From contig OZ024790.1 in assembly GCA_964017065.1 (NCBI GenBank), positions 1,668,631 through 1,732,630 of the forward strand: a DNA stretch of 64,000 nucleotides, read 5' to 3'. Shown here piece after piece: positions 19,832 through 31,028 of the stretch (the first letter of the stretch is position 1; each line of letters starts with the position of its first letter). This DNA comes from Haliclona indistincta (taxonomy: Eukaryota; Porifera; Demospongiae; Haplosclerida; Chalinidae). The notes beneath the pieces were generated by a model. It saw nothing but the letters and a program-made list of their open reading frames with translations. It did no database searches and was not told where the DNA came from. The position numbers were made by a program, and so were the translations under genes.

Positions 19832-22800
19832 TTACAACATTGAGTTAATTGTCATCAAAATCTTGGTTCTCATTGTCACCATCCTCATCGTCTGAAGCTT
19901 CCGAGTCTGATTCATTTCCTTTTCCTCTTCCAGCACCTTTGAACATACTAAACTAAACTGCTTCTTCTTCTCGATCCACTCTTTTGTGTCTTCCATTTTC
20001 CAGCAATGTAGAGGATTTAACCGCATTCGACGAAATGAACTGTGTTTCCTACCAGGGACAATCGTCAGCAGCTCCTTGTTAAGTACAACTGACACCACCT
20101 TTGCAATGTCTTCTACATTAGATCTTGTCAGGAGCACATGAACAGAAGGAGCGTGCAACTGTAAACCGCGCGTTAGTGCCAACAGTGTATAATTAGATTC
20201 ACAGATGTGTGCTCAGAACTTCCATATTTGGAAGTTTTTGTGCTTCATTAAATATGCGTGACGTACATTCTGTGCACGTGATACATAATAGATCTAAGTG
20301 CGGCAAGAGAGGATGGCGCGAACCCATCGACGTCTTAGTCAGGCCAGCTCCAAGAGAAAGCTGATCATGCTGTCTCCCCGGCGGATCCGTTTACGACAAG
20401 TGAAGAACTCGCCCGTGAGGAGCGCAATGAAAGCTGGGATGACCGTATTCAAGCTGAGCAACACCAGGCGCGCTCGCTGTCGTAAACTTACCAAGTAATG
20501 CCACTAATGCGCGTTAAATAGATATGACGTACGTTAATACCTAGGTAAAGCGGAAGTACATCATTAATTATTAAAGTGTTGGCACTGTACGTTGCACGCT
20601 CCTTCTGTTCATGTACTCCTGATCTTGTAGAATGAGTACTAGAAACAAACGGTACTCCGGATTGCTTTTCGAAGTTTTCACACACTGTGTGTATGGTGGA
20701 CACTGACCTAGCAGCACGCTGTAACGTAACTTCTGTCAAGTTTGGCCCCATATTTGCAACGATTCCTTTTAAGAGCTTGTTCATGTGTTCATTATGCAAG
20801 TCACATGGAATGTTCTTGCCCATACCTCCCTTACTATTAATAAATCTATCTCATAAGCCAAGTGTTGAGATAAATAACCTTTCACCTGAAACTGCAATCG
20901 AAGAGCCTGAAGTGCATACTTTGTGTGATGACTGGCCACACAATGTGGTAGAAAAATTCGCCAGCAGCAATACGCACGTTCAGCATCACCTTCACCCCAT
21001 GCATCAAGAAATTCCATGATGAGCGCTCCAAAATGGCACAATACTCGAGCGTAGTTACATGACTTGTCCTCGATGACAGTATTGAAAAACGCTCCCTGGA
21101 TCACGGTGCACTTCTTCACTACCATTTTGAATTGTTGTGACAAAAGCGTACTGCTCGCTGCGTGTACCGTTGATAATATTGGATGCTATCTGTAGAGAAG
21201 AATTTGGACTGTTGATTTCTAGCTCTTCACATGCTGCAGCTATAAGATGGCCATAGACAACGGTGAGAAAGAATCAAGAGAAGCATTGGCATCATCCTTT
21301 GGTTTTTTGTTAACTGCTAAGTGATTTAATTTGCTTCTGAAAAAGCCAAGTGTACCATGGTTAAGAGATGATGTGTTATTATAATAATAATGAGGTGTCT
21401 TACCGTCATAAAGCACACAAGGTCATGCCAATCTTCAATTTGTGGCTCAAGGAGTTGAAGTCGATCTACCGGATTGTCCTCATGCATCATGTGACGCTGT
21501 GCAGCTGCTTGCCTCTCACAGGTCAGTTGATCTCCTCCTGAAGCCACTTTCTGTGAGGTTTGGAACTCTTTTCCAAGATAATCTTGTAGTGATCGCATTA
21601 TGTCAATCATTTTTCATGAGAACATCAAGTACCACTACATCAGATTTTTCCGCCGAGTATTAGTGCTTGATATGCTCTGGTACGTACTTTGCTAGTGGTT
21701 GCAGGCACTTGATGTGTGCTATAATGATGCGAGAAACGAGCACTAAGAGGTTGCTTTCTACCTTCTCATGTTTGGCTAGAACAGAGATGTAGGAATAGAC
21801 ATGATCGGTGCAACTTCACCAGTTCGTGAAAGACTGGTTGGTACACGAGTACGAGCAATTAGTATGCTATACATATGCAGTAGCTGACCCTGGTGATCGG
21901 ATCTGATGTCTCGTACTCGCCTCTTTTTGTCTAAGTTGTCTTCGATGAACTTGAAAGTAATGCCCTCTTTGATCCAGTCCTTGATAGGATCTGTGTACAG
22001 CTTGCTGAATTCCCCCACTAGTTTCAGAACTGCTGTATAACTCAAACAAACGTTGACATGGTTCAGTTGAGCATATACCTGTAAATATTATAGCGGTGAA
22101 AGATATGGACATAATCATGCAATGAATATAATATTACCTTCTTCTCAACATGTGATGAGAAAAAAAGGAGATACATAAGAGATTGTAGCCCAGTAACTTC
22201 TCTGTTTCTCTCTTTTAGTAAGACAGCTGTTGCCATGCATATTCCTGGATAGTGACTTGCTCCACACTTGTGTTGATTACGATGATCATTGACTGAAACA
22301 ATGGACGAGCAGATACGCAGAAGAAGTGGAGCCTTTCCTTCGAGTTCGGCAATCATTCTTTCTCATTGGAATTCCATCAGATCATTTGGAGATTGCTTGC
22401 GAAACAAAGATGGTGACTTCTTTTTGCAAAGAGTAGCACACTCGTATTCAATTTCACCTAGAAAAAGCTGAAAAATGGACTTGCGTAGTTCGTTGTGGCG
22501 AAAAACAGCCTTTGCTATTGATGGCATGTGTCTTCCAGCAAGAGCTCTTCCAATTTTAGCCTCTTCACCTCTGAGTAATGACCTTGACCAAGGGACAGAA
22601 CGGGTTGGTGTAGCAACAGAAACCTGCTAATTTTGTAATAGTTTATTAGAGTACTATTATAGTTCACTCACAGTAACAGTTTTGAATCTTGGATATAGCC
22701 CTTGGGTGTCAGTAGCATGTGCATGTTGACTCACTGCTTAATAATAGAGGATGCAGTCATTTTTTATAATGACATGAATAAGCACACATACTTGCATTAG

Positions 22801-23500
22801 TGCGGTCTTCCAAAGGACGGCGCTCAGAGCTTTGACCTGAATTGCAGTGTTGCAGAGGAATACTCTGAATAGAAGTAGGTGTCAGTAGACCATGGGTAAG
22901 ATATTCCTCAGCATCACTGTCAATCGCAACACCTATATATACAACATAGTATTACAATACAATATATTTGTGAAATGTGCACGAATACGCACCTGCATCA
23001 GACTCTTGATGACCAGTATCATTTACTGAAATCCCTCCTGAATCAAGTTCAACAACTAGCTGGTTCTCTGTTGTATCGTTAGTAATACAGGGTTCAACAA
23101 GTGTGCATGTAGCTGGTGAAGCTACACTGAAATCAAGCACTCTACTGCTAAGGTACTTCTTGGCAGGAGGCCTTAGTTTGGCGGTGTCTGGAGTCACTAC
23201 AGCAGCACTGGTTTCCTTGGTTCTCTTCGATGACGAGAAGGATTACAACTCTCTGTAGCTGTTTCTTGATGCTAGCTCTCTGAACAACTCGAGATCTTTG
23301 ACAGCTTTCTCTAGCCCCTCTATACTCGTCTGCAGCACTTCATACAGCAATGATTTGGCAGTTCATCATCGACAGCCACCTTGACCTTGAGCAGCTCCTC
23401 GCAGTCCTGCTCGCCCAGTTCGCCCAGCGATCCTGCCTGGATCGCTAGATAGACATCTGTTGGTGGTTGTACTAGTCTGGCAGAGCCGACACAAGACTAG
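19832..23500 (-). pseudogene. DUF6589-like gene of the element, multi-exon and frameshifted
   Basis: Minus-strand pieces in order: a Cys-rich N-terminal exon near 23,480-23,330 (CRLCQ and LPNHCCMKCC in neighbouring frames); 22,045-21,776 with FIEDNLDKKRRVRDIRSDHQ and LLHMYSILIARTR; 21,143-20,850 with LCHFGALIMEFLDAW and ALQALRLQFQVKGYLSQHL; 20,880-20,560 with GGMGKNIPCDLHNEHMNKLL; and a C-terminal piece at 20,182-19,832 with WIEKKKQFS. The blocks resemble the DUF6589 proteins common in corals, sponges and fungi. A 1-nt shift separates HLAYE from the NIPCDL block near 20,850. Its function is not known to me; a transposase-like role is inference from location. Confidence 0.6.
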
Positions 23501-23727
23501 GGAAGACATACAGCTTGCTCCACGTTGGGTTTTTACAGCCGAAATGTGCGGGTGAATACGTCACGACAATAACGCGATGGGCGTTATTACGTAGTAGTTC
23601 CCTGCAGCACGTGCTCATGGTAATTAATTGAAATCGCTATATAGATACCAGGCTCTCAATCGCCACCCCCGCATTTCAACACCCACGCATAATTAAATCT
23701 CCGCCAGACAGCCTGGGTACGAGGCTA

Positions 23728-23820
23728 TGAGTGAGGTGTGTCTATAGGATAGGTTACCTGTTGATCACTGAGTGAGGTGTGTCTATAGGTTAGGTTACCT
23801 GTTGATGACTGAGTGATGTG
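23728..23820. repeat. Right remainder of the 41-bp tandem repeat
   Basis: Two further units (GATAGGTTACCTGTTGATCA and GTTAGGTTACCTGTTGATGA, each ending in TGTGTCTATAG or a variant) continue the array that starts at 14,206. Confidence 0.9.
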
Positions 23821-23914
23821 TGTCCAGCATCAGTAGTATCAGCAGTAGCTAGTCTGCTGTACATGCCAACCAGCTCATGTCACTAGTGATCTATTCCTCA
23901 TTTCTCTACTGCAG

Positions 23915-23982
23915 GATACCTTTTTCAAAACTGGTACAATGTGAAAGTGTTTTGGTCAAGATGTTTAAACACCCAACCACTG
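23915..23982 (+). CDS. GTPase/Death-domain gene, exon 3 (linker)
   Basis: Acceptor TTTCTCTACTGCAG and donor G|GTTAGT. It codes about 22 residues (IPFSKLVQCESVLVKMFKHP). Phase 2 in and phase 1 out fit the exons at 14,058 and 27,710. It lies 9.7 kb after exon 2 only because two transposons sit in the intron. Confidence 0.5.
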
Positions 23983-24758
23983 GTTAGTACAATGAGCAGT
24001 GTCAAGAATTCATAACAGATTATATTGAACACTCATTAGTACAATGTGAATAGCATTCTCCACCAACTATGTCATAAGTTGGGCGATGAATCTCATTTGA
24101 GGTCCACATACGAGTAGGCGTTAGTCAGTAGCTGATTCCTATTCAGCAATACTATTATCAGTAATTAGCTGTCAATACCTACTTAGTCTGTGGGCCTCAA
24201 ATGGTATTCATCACCCAATTGATGCCATTTATGGTATACATTGTACTATTGAGCGTTCAATACTCTCAGTTATGATCTCTTGGCAGTGTATAATGGAAAA
24301 TTGGATAGTAAAACTTGGTGTTTGTTCATTATCATTGACGGTCGGCAGCGAATTATGATGGCGGCTACTCATGTGTGAAAATGAGTTTTCGCACAGATCT
24401 CTACTGTTATACATTTCTACTGCATTTTAACTGTCTCTAAGTGAATCTGAAGTGTAAACGCTTGTAGGAAGTCTATGAAAGTTACCGGCACTGCTTTCTT
24501 GACGACGAAAATCAAGAACTCTCAGAGCTGTTGTAGATCTTCGCTGTTTTAGCATTTCTTGAGATTCCAGACATCTAGGATTGGTCAGATGATTGTTCTG
24601 AGCATGGAAATACCTTTGGCGAAGTTGGCAGACGTTTCTAAAGTTGTAAAATGATATCACTCTCCACGCGAATTGTCAATCCTTCTTCCTTCTTTCAACA
24701 AGCCTAGTGCTGTCCTAAGTAAGCGAATCAATAACAAACCTGCACAGACACATGTGTA
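23983..24758. other. Intron sequence with a small hairpin repeat
   Basis: An inverted repeat at about 24,077-24,222 pairs GGGCGATGAATCTCATTTGA with TCAAATGGTATTCATCACCC (two mismatches) around a 90-bp loop; probably a small MITE. Nothing else is recognisable. Confidence 0.5.
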
Positions 24759-25251
24759 CCGTATTTCCTCGAATAGAAGCCCGGGCGTCTATTTCCTTCA
24801 AGCAGGTTTTTACCCCGGCGTCTAAACAGGACAGGCCTCTAATCGATGCCGGCGTTTATTACTTAATGTTTGTCGAAGCCTTTGTAGATTTCGTACATAA
24901 AAATTACAATGGCAGCTCAGCCAGTCGACGAGTAGCTGTTCGTAGTGTATATGAAAAGGAAAGCGAGGTAAGAGGGCACCATATCTACAATGCATCTTAG
25001 ATGCCTAGTATTGGAGAAGAGCTATCTGTCGATCTGTCAAGGTTGTGTCATAGCTTTTTCTCTTCGACATTGCTAGACGAACGCGCACACGTGGACAAGG
25101 CGTGATAACTGACTGTGGGCGGTACCACAATGTTTATGACCCGGCGTTAATTCAAGACCCGGCCTCTATTACTGTATGTTACCGTTACACCCCCGGCTTA
25201 TAAACAGGTCCGGCGTCTATTTGGAGGCAGCTTCTATTCAAGGAAATACGG
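24759..25251. mobile_element. CCGTATTTCC MITE with TA target
   Basis: Inverted ends CCGTATTTCCTCGAATAGAA and the reverse complement with one mismatch (TTCTATTCAAGGAAATACGG). TA lies on each side (24,757-24,758 and 25,252-25,253). Sub-terminal blocks GGCGTCTATTT recur inside both ends. 493 bp, no transposase; TA duplication points to Tc1/mariner-type mobilisation. Confidence 0.75.
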
Positions 25252-26648
25252 TATATATCTGAAATAGTGCACTTACTCACTAGATAGGCATCAAACACTA
25301 CCAGAAGTGAGTAATCCTTGTTTTTGGACCATTTGGACTGCTAGGGCGGAACCATTAAATAACTCTCTTGTTACTGCTGATCATTGACTCCAGCCACATC
25401 AGTTTTGAAACAACTCAATTCTCGAACAGCTTCGCTTTGTCTACGCTTCAGTGCGCATGCTAGAGGTATCTAGGCTAAGTTTCTTACACTATACGTGGTG
25501 TAAGCTGTATACCTAAGACCCCAGTGCTATTGACAACTGGACATTGGTCATTGTAAAAGGCTAGAAGCCTCTGTGATCGTGATATCGACATCAACAATAC
25601 CCATGCACACCCTGACCCGATCGGTGAAGTCAATGAGGCTACCAATTGACAAAGGGATCCAATAGGGGCCAAGGAATATGCGAAAGGAGAGATGGAAACG
25701 AGTGAACCTTACTGCGAGCCAAGGCATCGGCAAATACAATCAACACAACGGAAAATATGCTTAACAGAGAAATCCAACTGTTAATTATAAGGGACAAATA
25801 AACGTAAAGACAGTACAATACACAAACAGGTCTTGCTGACCACCTAGAAAGCATGGCCACCACAGCTGAGTTATCAGAATGAACAGATTTCACAAAACCC
25901 TCGGCGTGTTGCACATTGTAGAGTTAGCTCCTTAGTTATGATTTGCAGAAGGAGCTTTGCAAGTAAAGCTTGCTATTGAAACTGCACTGCATGCTAGCCG
26001 AAGTGCTGACCACAAGGACAAGGTGTGTCAAGTGGGTGTGACCGTGAACAATGCATTAGTAGGTATAGCCATTGCTCTGGCTTTGATAGGCTTTTTCTTG
26101 AGATGTCTACGCACCCCAAGAGCAGTCCTGCAGTTTAGATGGAATCTACAAGTACCTAGGTAGTCAACTATGAGCGCTTTTGTCGTCAGAGAGGTCAAAG
26201 ACGGCCGTCAAGGTGAGCCAGCCATAACTCGAGAACGAAAGCACTTTAGCAAAATCCACGAGTCACATTGCAAGCCATTGTCGTGCTTATCATGCTCATT
26301 ACCTTACCAACGCGTAGAAGTGATCGCTGATCTCTGCAGCTCGGTGGACAGAACGAATGAATGAATGAACGACAAAGCAAGTACCGTAACCCTCGCGCAT
26401 GCGCCAAGGGTTAATGAATGAATGAACGACAGAGCAAGTACCGTAACCCTCGCGCATGTGCCGAGGGTTAATGAACATGCAAACCCAGCCAGCACCTCAC
26501 CCAGAAACAGAAATATGCTGCTCACAGAGTTGTAATAATGAAAATTATAATAGCAGCTAACACAGAATACAACTAGTAAGTTATAGTGATCAAAAAGTAA
26601 CCGGAAAAAAGTAAAGTAAGAAAAGTTTTAACAAAAACTAAAAAGTTT
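25252..26648. other. Intron sequence with degraded retroelement and short tandem duplication
   Basis: Minus-strand 25,914-25,640 contains VKSVHSDNSAVVAMLSRW and FADALARSKVHSFPS, resembling the end of an RNase H domain of a DIRS-type element, badly degraded. At 26,355-26,470 a unit of about 68 bp (GAATGAATGAACGACA, GTACCGTAACCCTCGCGCAT, GGGTTAATG) is present twice. No exon of the host gene was found. Confidence 0.4.
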
Positions 26649-26650
26649 AG

Positions 26651-26961
26651 GGATGACGCTTGCAAAAGTAGATGAACAAGATGGGATGATGCTTGCAAAA
26701 GTAAAGGAACAAGATGGAATAGTGCTTGCAAAAGTAAAAATCTACATCAGCGGCTTGAATCGGAGAGGAGGACACAGGCTGATGAAGCAATTGATGGTTG
26801 TAAAAGGTATAGGAAGAGGATTCCGCATTTGTTGCAGGTCATGACAAGAATTAGACAGCTGAATGTAAGGACTTTTACTTTTGCAAGCACTATTCCATCT
26901 TGTTCCTTTACTTTTGCAAGCATCATCCCATCTTGTTCATCTACTTTTGCAAGCGTCATCC
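26651..26961. mobile_element. Foldback MITE with internal 31-bp repeats
   Basis: Arms of about 89 bp begin GGGATGACGCTTGCAAAAGT and are reverse-complementary at 26,873-26,961, with TA at each edge. Within each arm a unit built on TGCTTGCAAAAGTA and GAACAAGATGG repeats about three times. No coding. Confidence 0.75.
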
Positions 26962-27600
26962 CTACACTTTTTAGTATTTTTTTATAAAAGCTTTTTTACT
27001 AAGTCTTTACTTTATCCTTGTGTCCTACAAAAGTTTACCAAGAAATGTTTTGACATTGATAAAAATACACACAGCAGACGATGAGTTTGCTATTTGTAAG
27101 ATTAACCTTGCTACACGAGAGAGTGAGTTGTTTTTAGATACAAACATGTGGAATACTAGAGTGTCACGCTGCAAGTTGACCTTTACGTTGATCTTTCTCG
27201 TGCCAGCCTTGAGTTGAGTGTGTCCTGTTCTCCTCCACTAGTCTGCTCTTCTCCACTAGTCTGCTCTCCTCCACTAGTCTGCTCTCCTCCACTAGTCTGC
27301 TCTCTCCATGTATTAACTATGGTGTCAAACATTGAACAATTAATCTTAGGTTGACTAGATGATGGGTCTTGAAGGAAATTCACTTGAGCACTGCAGTACA
27401 CATGCCTTCAAGAGTTTATAATACACTTGATGCCATGTCAATTTTTTGAAACTCAAAAATTTTGTGTAATTTTTTTGTAGCCCTGGACTACTATGAAAAT
27501 GTTTACAAAGTTAAAATTTCCCGAACTACAGTATTACGAGCATTAATTTTTATGATGACTTGCTTTGAGTGTAACAAGTTTAGTGTATTGTAATGATTGT
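26962..27600. other. Intron sequence with 19-bp minisatellite
   Basis: 27,230-27,303 is a tandem repeat of CTCCACTAGTCTGCTCTCC (about four units). From 27,600 the sequence matches the 5' duplicate at 5,085 (TTGAAGCATGAAAT). Nothing else is recognisable. Confidence 0.5.
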
Positions 27601-27709
27601 ACATTGAGTTGAAGCATGAAATTTCCATAAAATAGACGAAACACGAAATATTTTATGACTGATAATCATTGTAATATGATTATCATCTTTCTTCTCTGAA
27701 TTGCTACAG

Positions 27710-29812
27710 TTGATATAGATGAAGCCAGGGACAAGCTGGGCTATAATGTCACTGTCAGTATCTCTACTGTTACAACACAAGGTCCTCCAGCTACCGGGAA
27801 GTCTTCTGTTATTGATCTAGCCATGGGTCGACCCCCTGCTGTGGAGCGCCATAGCACTGGCATTGCTATGCCACCATCGTGTTCCATCATATTAGGAGAC
27901 GACAGCTCTGAGAATGTGAAGTGGGAGGAGCTCGAGCTCACTCCTGACAGAATGCTTGGTTTGGTTTGTGAGACTATCGAGGTCCTAGCTAATCCTGTTG
28001 ACGAACACCATGAGCCTAAAACAGCTGACCAGCACGAGACAGGAGCTATCCAGCAAGAGGCAGCTCTTGTTCACCATGAGACACCGAGGACTACTATCCA
28101 GCGGCACGAGACAGTCTCTCTCTCTGGCCCATCTCATTCGTCTTCTCTTCCTTCTACTTCATCTCGTTCTTCTGCTGCTTCCCGTCTCATAGCACCTCCA
28201 CCAGCGCGTTACGATTTCCCTCAGATATTGAGTAGCATCATGAAGCGTCTACCAGCGGTACGTGGATCAACCCGCCTCTTTAGTGCTCGATTAATATTAA
28301 TATCAGACTCTGGTGGTCATCCAAACTATCTGGACATTTTCCCTCTCTTTGTCCGCAGCAAGTGTCTAGCTATCTACACTCTGAAGCTTAATGAGCTGTT
28401 AGATGCCAGACCTGAGTTCTCATATTGTATACAAGGCCACCCTATCAGAATGGCTGATACAAATCTCCAGTACTCATATAGGCAGCTACTAGAGTCTCTT
28501 GCTAAATCAATGTCTTCCTTTCTTCCTTCTTTGGGCCCACCATCATCAGATTGCCGTGGCAACGCATGTTTCACAGTCATTGGCACGTTTGCCGACATGA
28601 AGGATGAGTGTGTGGACGAGTCACTTGAGGACAAGAATACCAGCCTAGCCAAGGGACTGGAAGCATATGAGCAACTCCGAATCAACTACAAAGGCAAGGC
28701 CATCCTGCCCATCAATGCAGTCACTAGTGACAAGGTGAAGAGAAGAGAATACATGATTGAGTTACGACGACAAATCAACAAAGCCCCATCCATAGCAGTT
28801 ACCCTTAAGCTACGCTGGTTTTGTTTCTATCTTACTCTGCTGTCCTTGGCTAGGGCCAAGAAGAGAGCCATTCTATCACTGCAGGAGTGTCTGGATATCG
28901 GCAGGTCACTGGATATGGATGAGCGCGAGACCAGGAAGGCAATCACATTCTTCCATAACCTCAACTTCATCTTACACTACCAGACAAAGGAACTGGACAT
29001 GCTTGTTATCGTAGAGCTGAAGCCCATCCTTGACCTGGTGTCCCTCCTGATTGGTTCGTCCTTTATGGACGAAGAGAATCTCCATGATTTCTTTGGCATC
29101 GACCTTCCTGCTGGTGTCAGGGAGCACTTCCAACAGCACGGCATATTTGACCGACATACACTAGCAGAGTGTTTCAAGTTCCCTGAGCTACTCAATGCTG
29201 AAAATTTTATCCATCTCCTTGCCGAGGTAAAGGCTATTGCTGTTATCGAGAAGTCTAATGCTTTCTTTATGCCGTGTGTACTACGCTATGCCTTAGCATT
29301 TGAAGAGTTCGAGATAATGTCAGAGCTGTCTTCCCCATGGATAGTGAGGTTGAAGACTCAATGTGGTTACCAAAAGCTCTATGCTCCTCTGCCTCCCGGC
29401 TTCTCCCCTACACTGATAGCGTTGCTCTTGTCTTCTGACTCGTTTGGAATTGTGCGCACATTGCGTCAGTATCGAAACATCTTTACATTTGGTTTCCACA
29501 CTGGAGGTAACGTCATCATTGTAGAGAAACGTGCTCAACTAGAGATCTACTACTCGTTTAGTGACAGTGAGTGCTCCTTGATTCGTTCTCTCATCCTCGA
29601 GGCAATACTTGAAGCAGAGACGAGGCTCAGCTTTGATGTTGACAGCATCACTATCGAGGACTCCTTTCTCTGCTCCTGTAACCCACAGATAGAGGGACCA
29701 TCTCGTCATATCCTCCGCAAACCATCATGTCCGGGGCCTCCTATAGCTCAGTGCGAATTAACTAGAAGAACATGTGAACTAAGAGAACAGGAATTGCGTT
29801 GGTTCTCATCAG
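27710..29812 (+). CDS. GTPase/Death-domain gene, exon 4: first P-loop module with winged-helix region
   Basis: Acceptor TTGCTACAG, donor CATCAG|GTGAGT, 700 residues, fully open. Starts DIDEARDKLG; P-loop GPPATGKSS at residues 24-32; the HSTGIA switch-I-like Thr; a Ser/Thr/His-rich insert of about 90 residues; then the G3-like DSGGHPNYLDIFP at about residue 199. A canonical NKxD is absent, with VIGTFADM in its place. The second half (RWFCFYLTLLSLARAKKRAI, DIGRSLDM, LNFILHY) looks like the winged-helix/COR-like part of Roc-COR relatives. Such proteins signal in innate immunity or cell death by oligomerising; that role is inferred. It ends in phase 1, matching the exon at 35,988. Its truncated copy lies at 5,205. 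Confidence 0.75.
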
Positions 29813-31028
29813 GTGAGTTATTGTGAATCATGAGTAGAGTTGATGATAATGTGTGATCCACAGTAGGTATAAATGTATTAGTTATACCATGCCTACCCGT
29901 GGTGTATCTGGAATACACGAAGCAATAAATATTAATCCCGAGGGCGTAGCCTGAGGGATTAATGGCTACATACAATGTATTAGCGTTCAAACGCTGATAT
30001 TTCCCCAGGTGATGAATTTTATACGTCCAAAGACACTTAGATCTGCTATCTGGCGTTGCCCCATCTTACAGTAGCAAGGAGATTGCTCGAAATTGTTGCT
30101 AAAGTGACGAACCTGGAAACAGTGAAAATCGAGTTTCGTCATCTTCGTCTTCTTCTTTCTTCTTCTTCTTCTTCTGCTTTCTTCAGCGCGCCTAGCGCCT
30201 TTACGCGAGCGGTGCTGAGACCGAAACACTCACGAACAGTCATGAAATTCTTCTGGCAGGTGCCTTTTGAACTTTGTTTTTAGCGAAACGGCGATATAAA
30301 TTCCACGATTTTTCGATCGTGATCCATTGTCAGCTAAGTGTTAGATGCCATTATTGTGATTGCGCAATACGCACGTGACCAAGCAGTGATTAGCGCACGT
30401 GACCAAGCTAGCTTGAGTATCGCCTCGCCATATGGTTCACGGAGAACACATATTTGTCTGAAGTCTTCGAAAAACGGTAAGCTGGAATAAGATCACCATT
30501 CAGCGCTTGCCAAATAATTATAACCGCTGTACAAACAAGTGCAGTCGGGGCTCGATCGTATGCACTGCACGCATGCTTAGGCGAGCTGATATGTACAGCA
30601 TAACAATTATTTTTAGTTTAAAATAATATTGTTAATAATAAAGAAAAGCCATCAACAACAGGAAACTAAACCAATGGTGGAAACAAAGACAGCTCAGTAC
30701 GTGCATAATATTGAACTGCATTTCACTGACAATGAAAAAAGGACACAAACAAGAAAATTAAAAAGACTTCTTTCGAAATCAAAAGGATGTAGAATTGTGA
30801 AATCTACCACTGGTCCACAATGTTACTAACAAGAAACAAGCATGGAATGGTAACATGATGGACTTGCTAACAGACCATAGATCCCTACATCAGTGGCTGT
30901 ACATGATCAATATTTTGTCACAAGCTGAATGCAAGTCAGGTGTCAGTCGACTAGCTGAACTAGCTGTAATCAACCACAGCAGCCACTGATGTAGGGATCT
31001 ATGCTCTGTTAGCAAGTCAATCGTGTTA

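Larger units (their letters stand above)
18457..23727. mobile_element. 5.3-kb TIR element with RecQ-like helicase and DUF6589-like gene
   Basis: Inverted ends of about 85 bp begin TAGCCTCGTACCCAGGCT and include GGAGATTTAATTATGCGTGG (18,457-18,540 and 23,640-23,727). The right flank is TGAGTGAGGT (23,728-23,737). The same 10 bp end at 14,441, which was the left flank before the element at 14,443 was inserted there. Two converging genes fill it: a RecQ-like helicase on + (18,640-19,740) and a multi-exon DUF6589-like gene on - (23,500 to 19,832). Both carry stops or frameshifts, so this copy is likely dead. Confidence 0.8.

Noticed and set aside
23728..23737. 10-bp duplication of the second helicase element could be chance
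   Set aside because: I considered that the tandem array itself supplies matching flanks. I keep it because the element ends fall exactly at the matching bases, but it is less certain than the 9-bp duplications of the other two elements.
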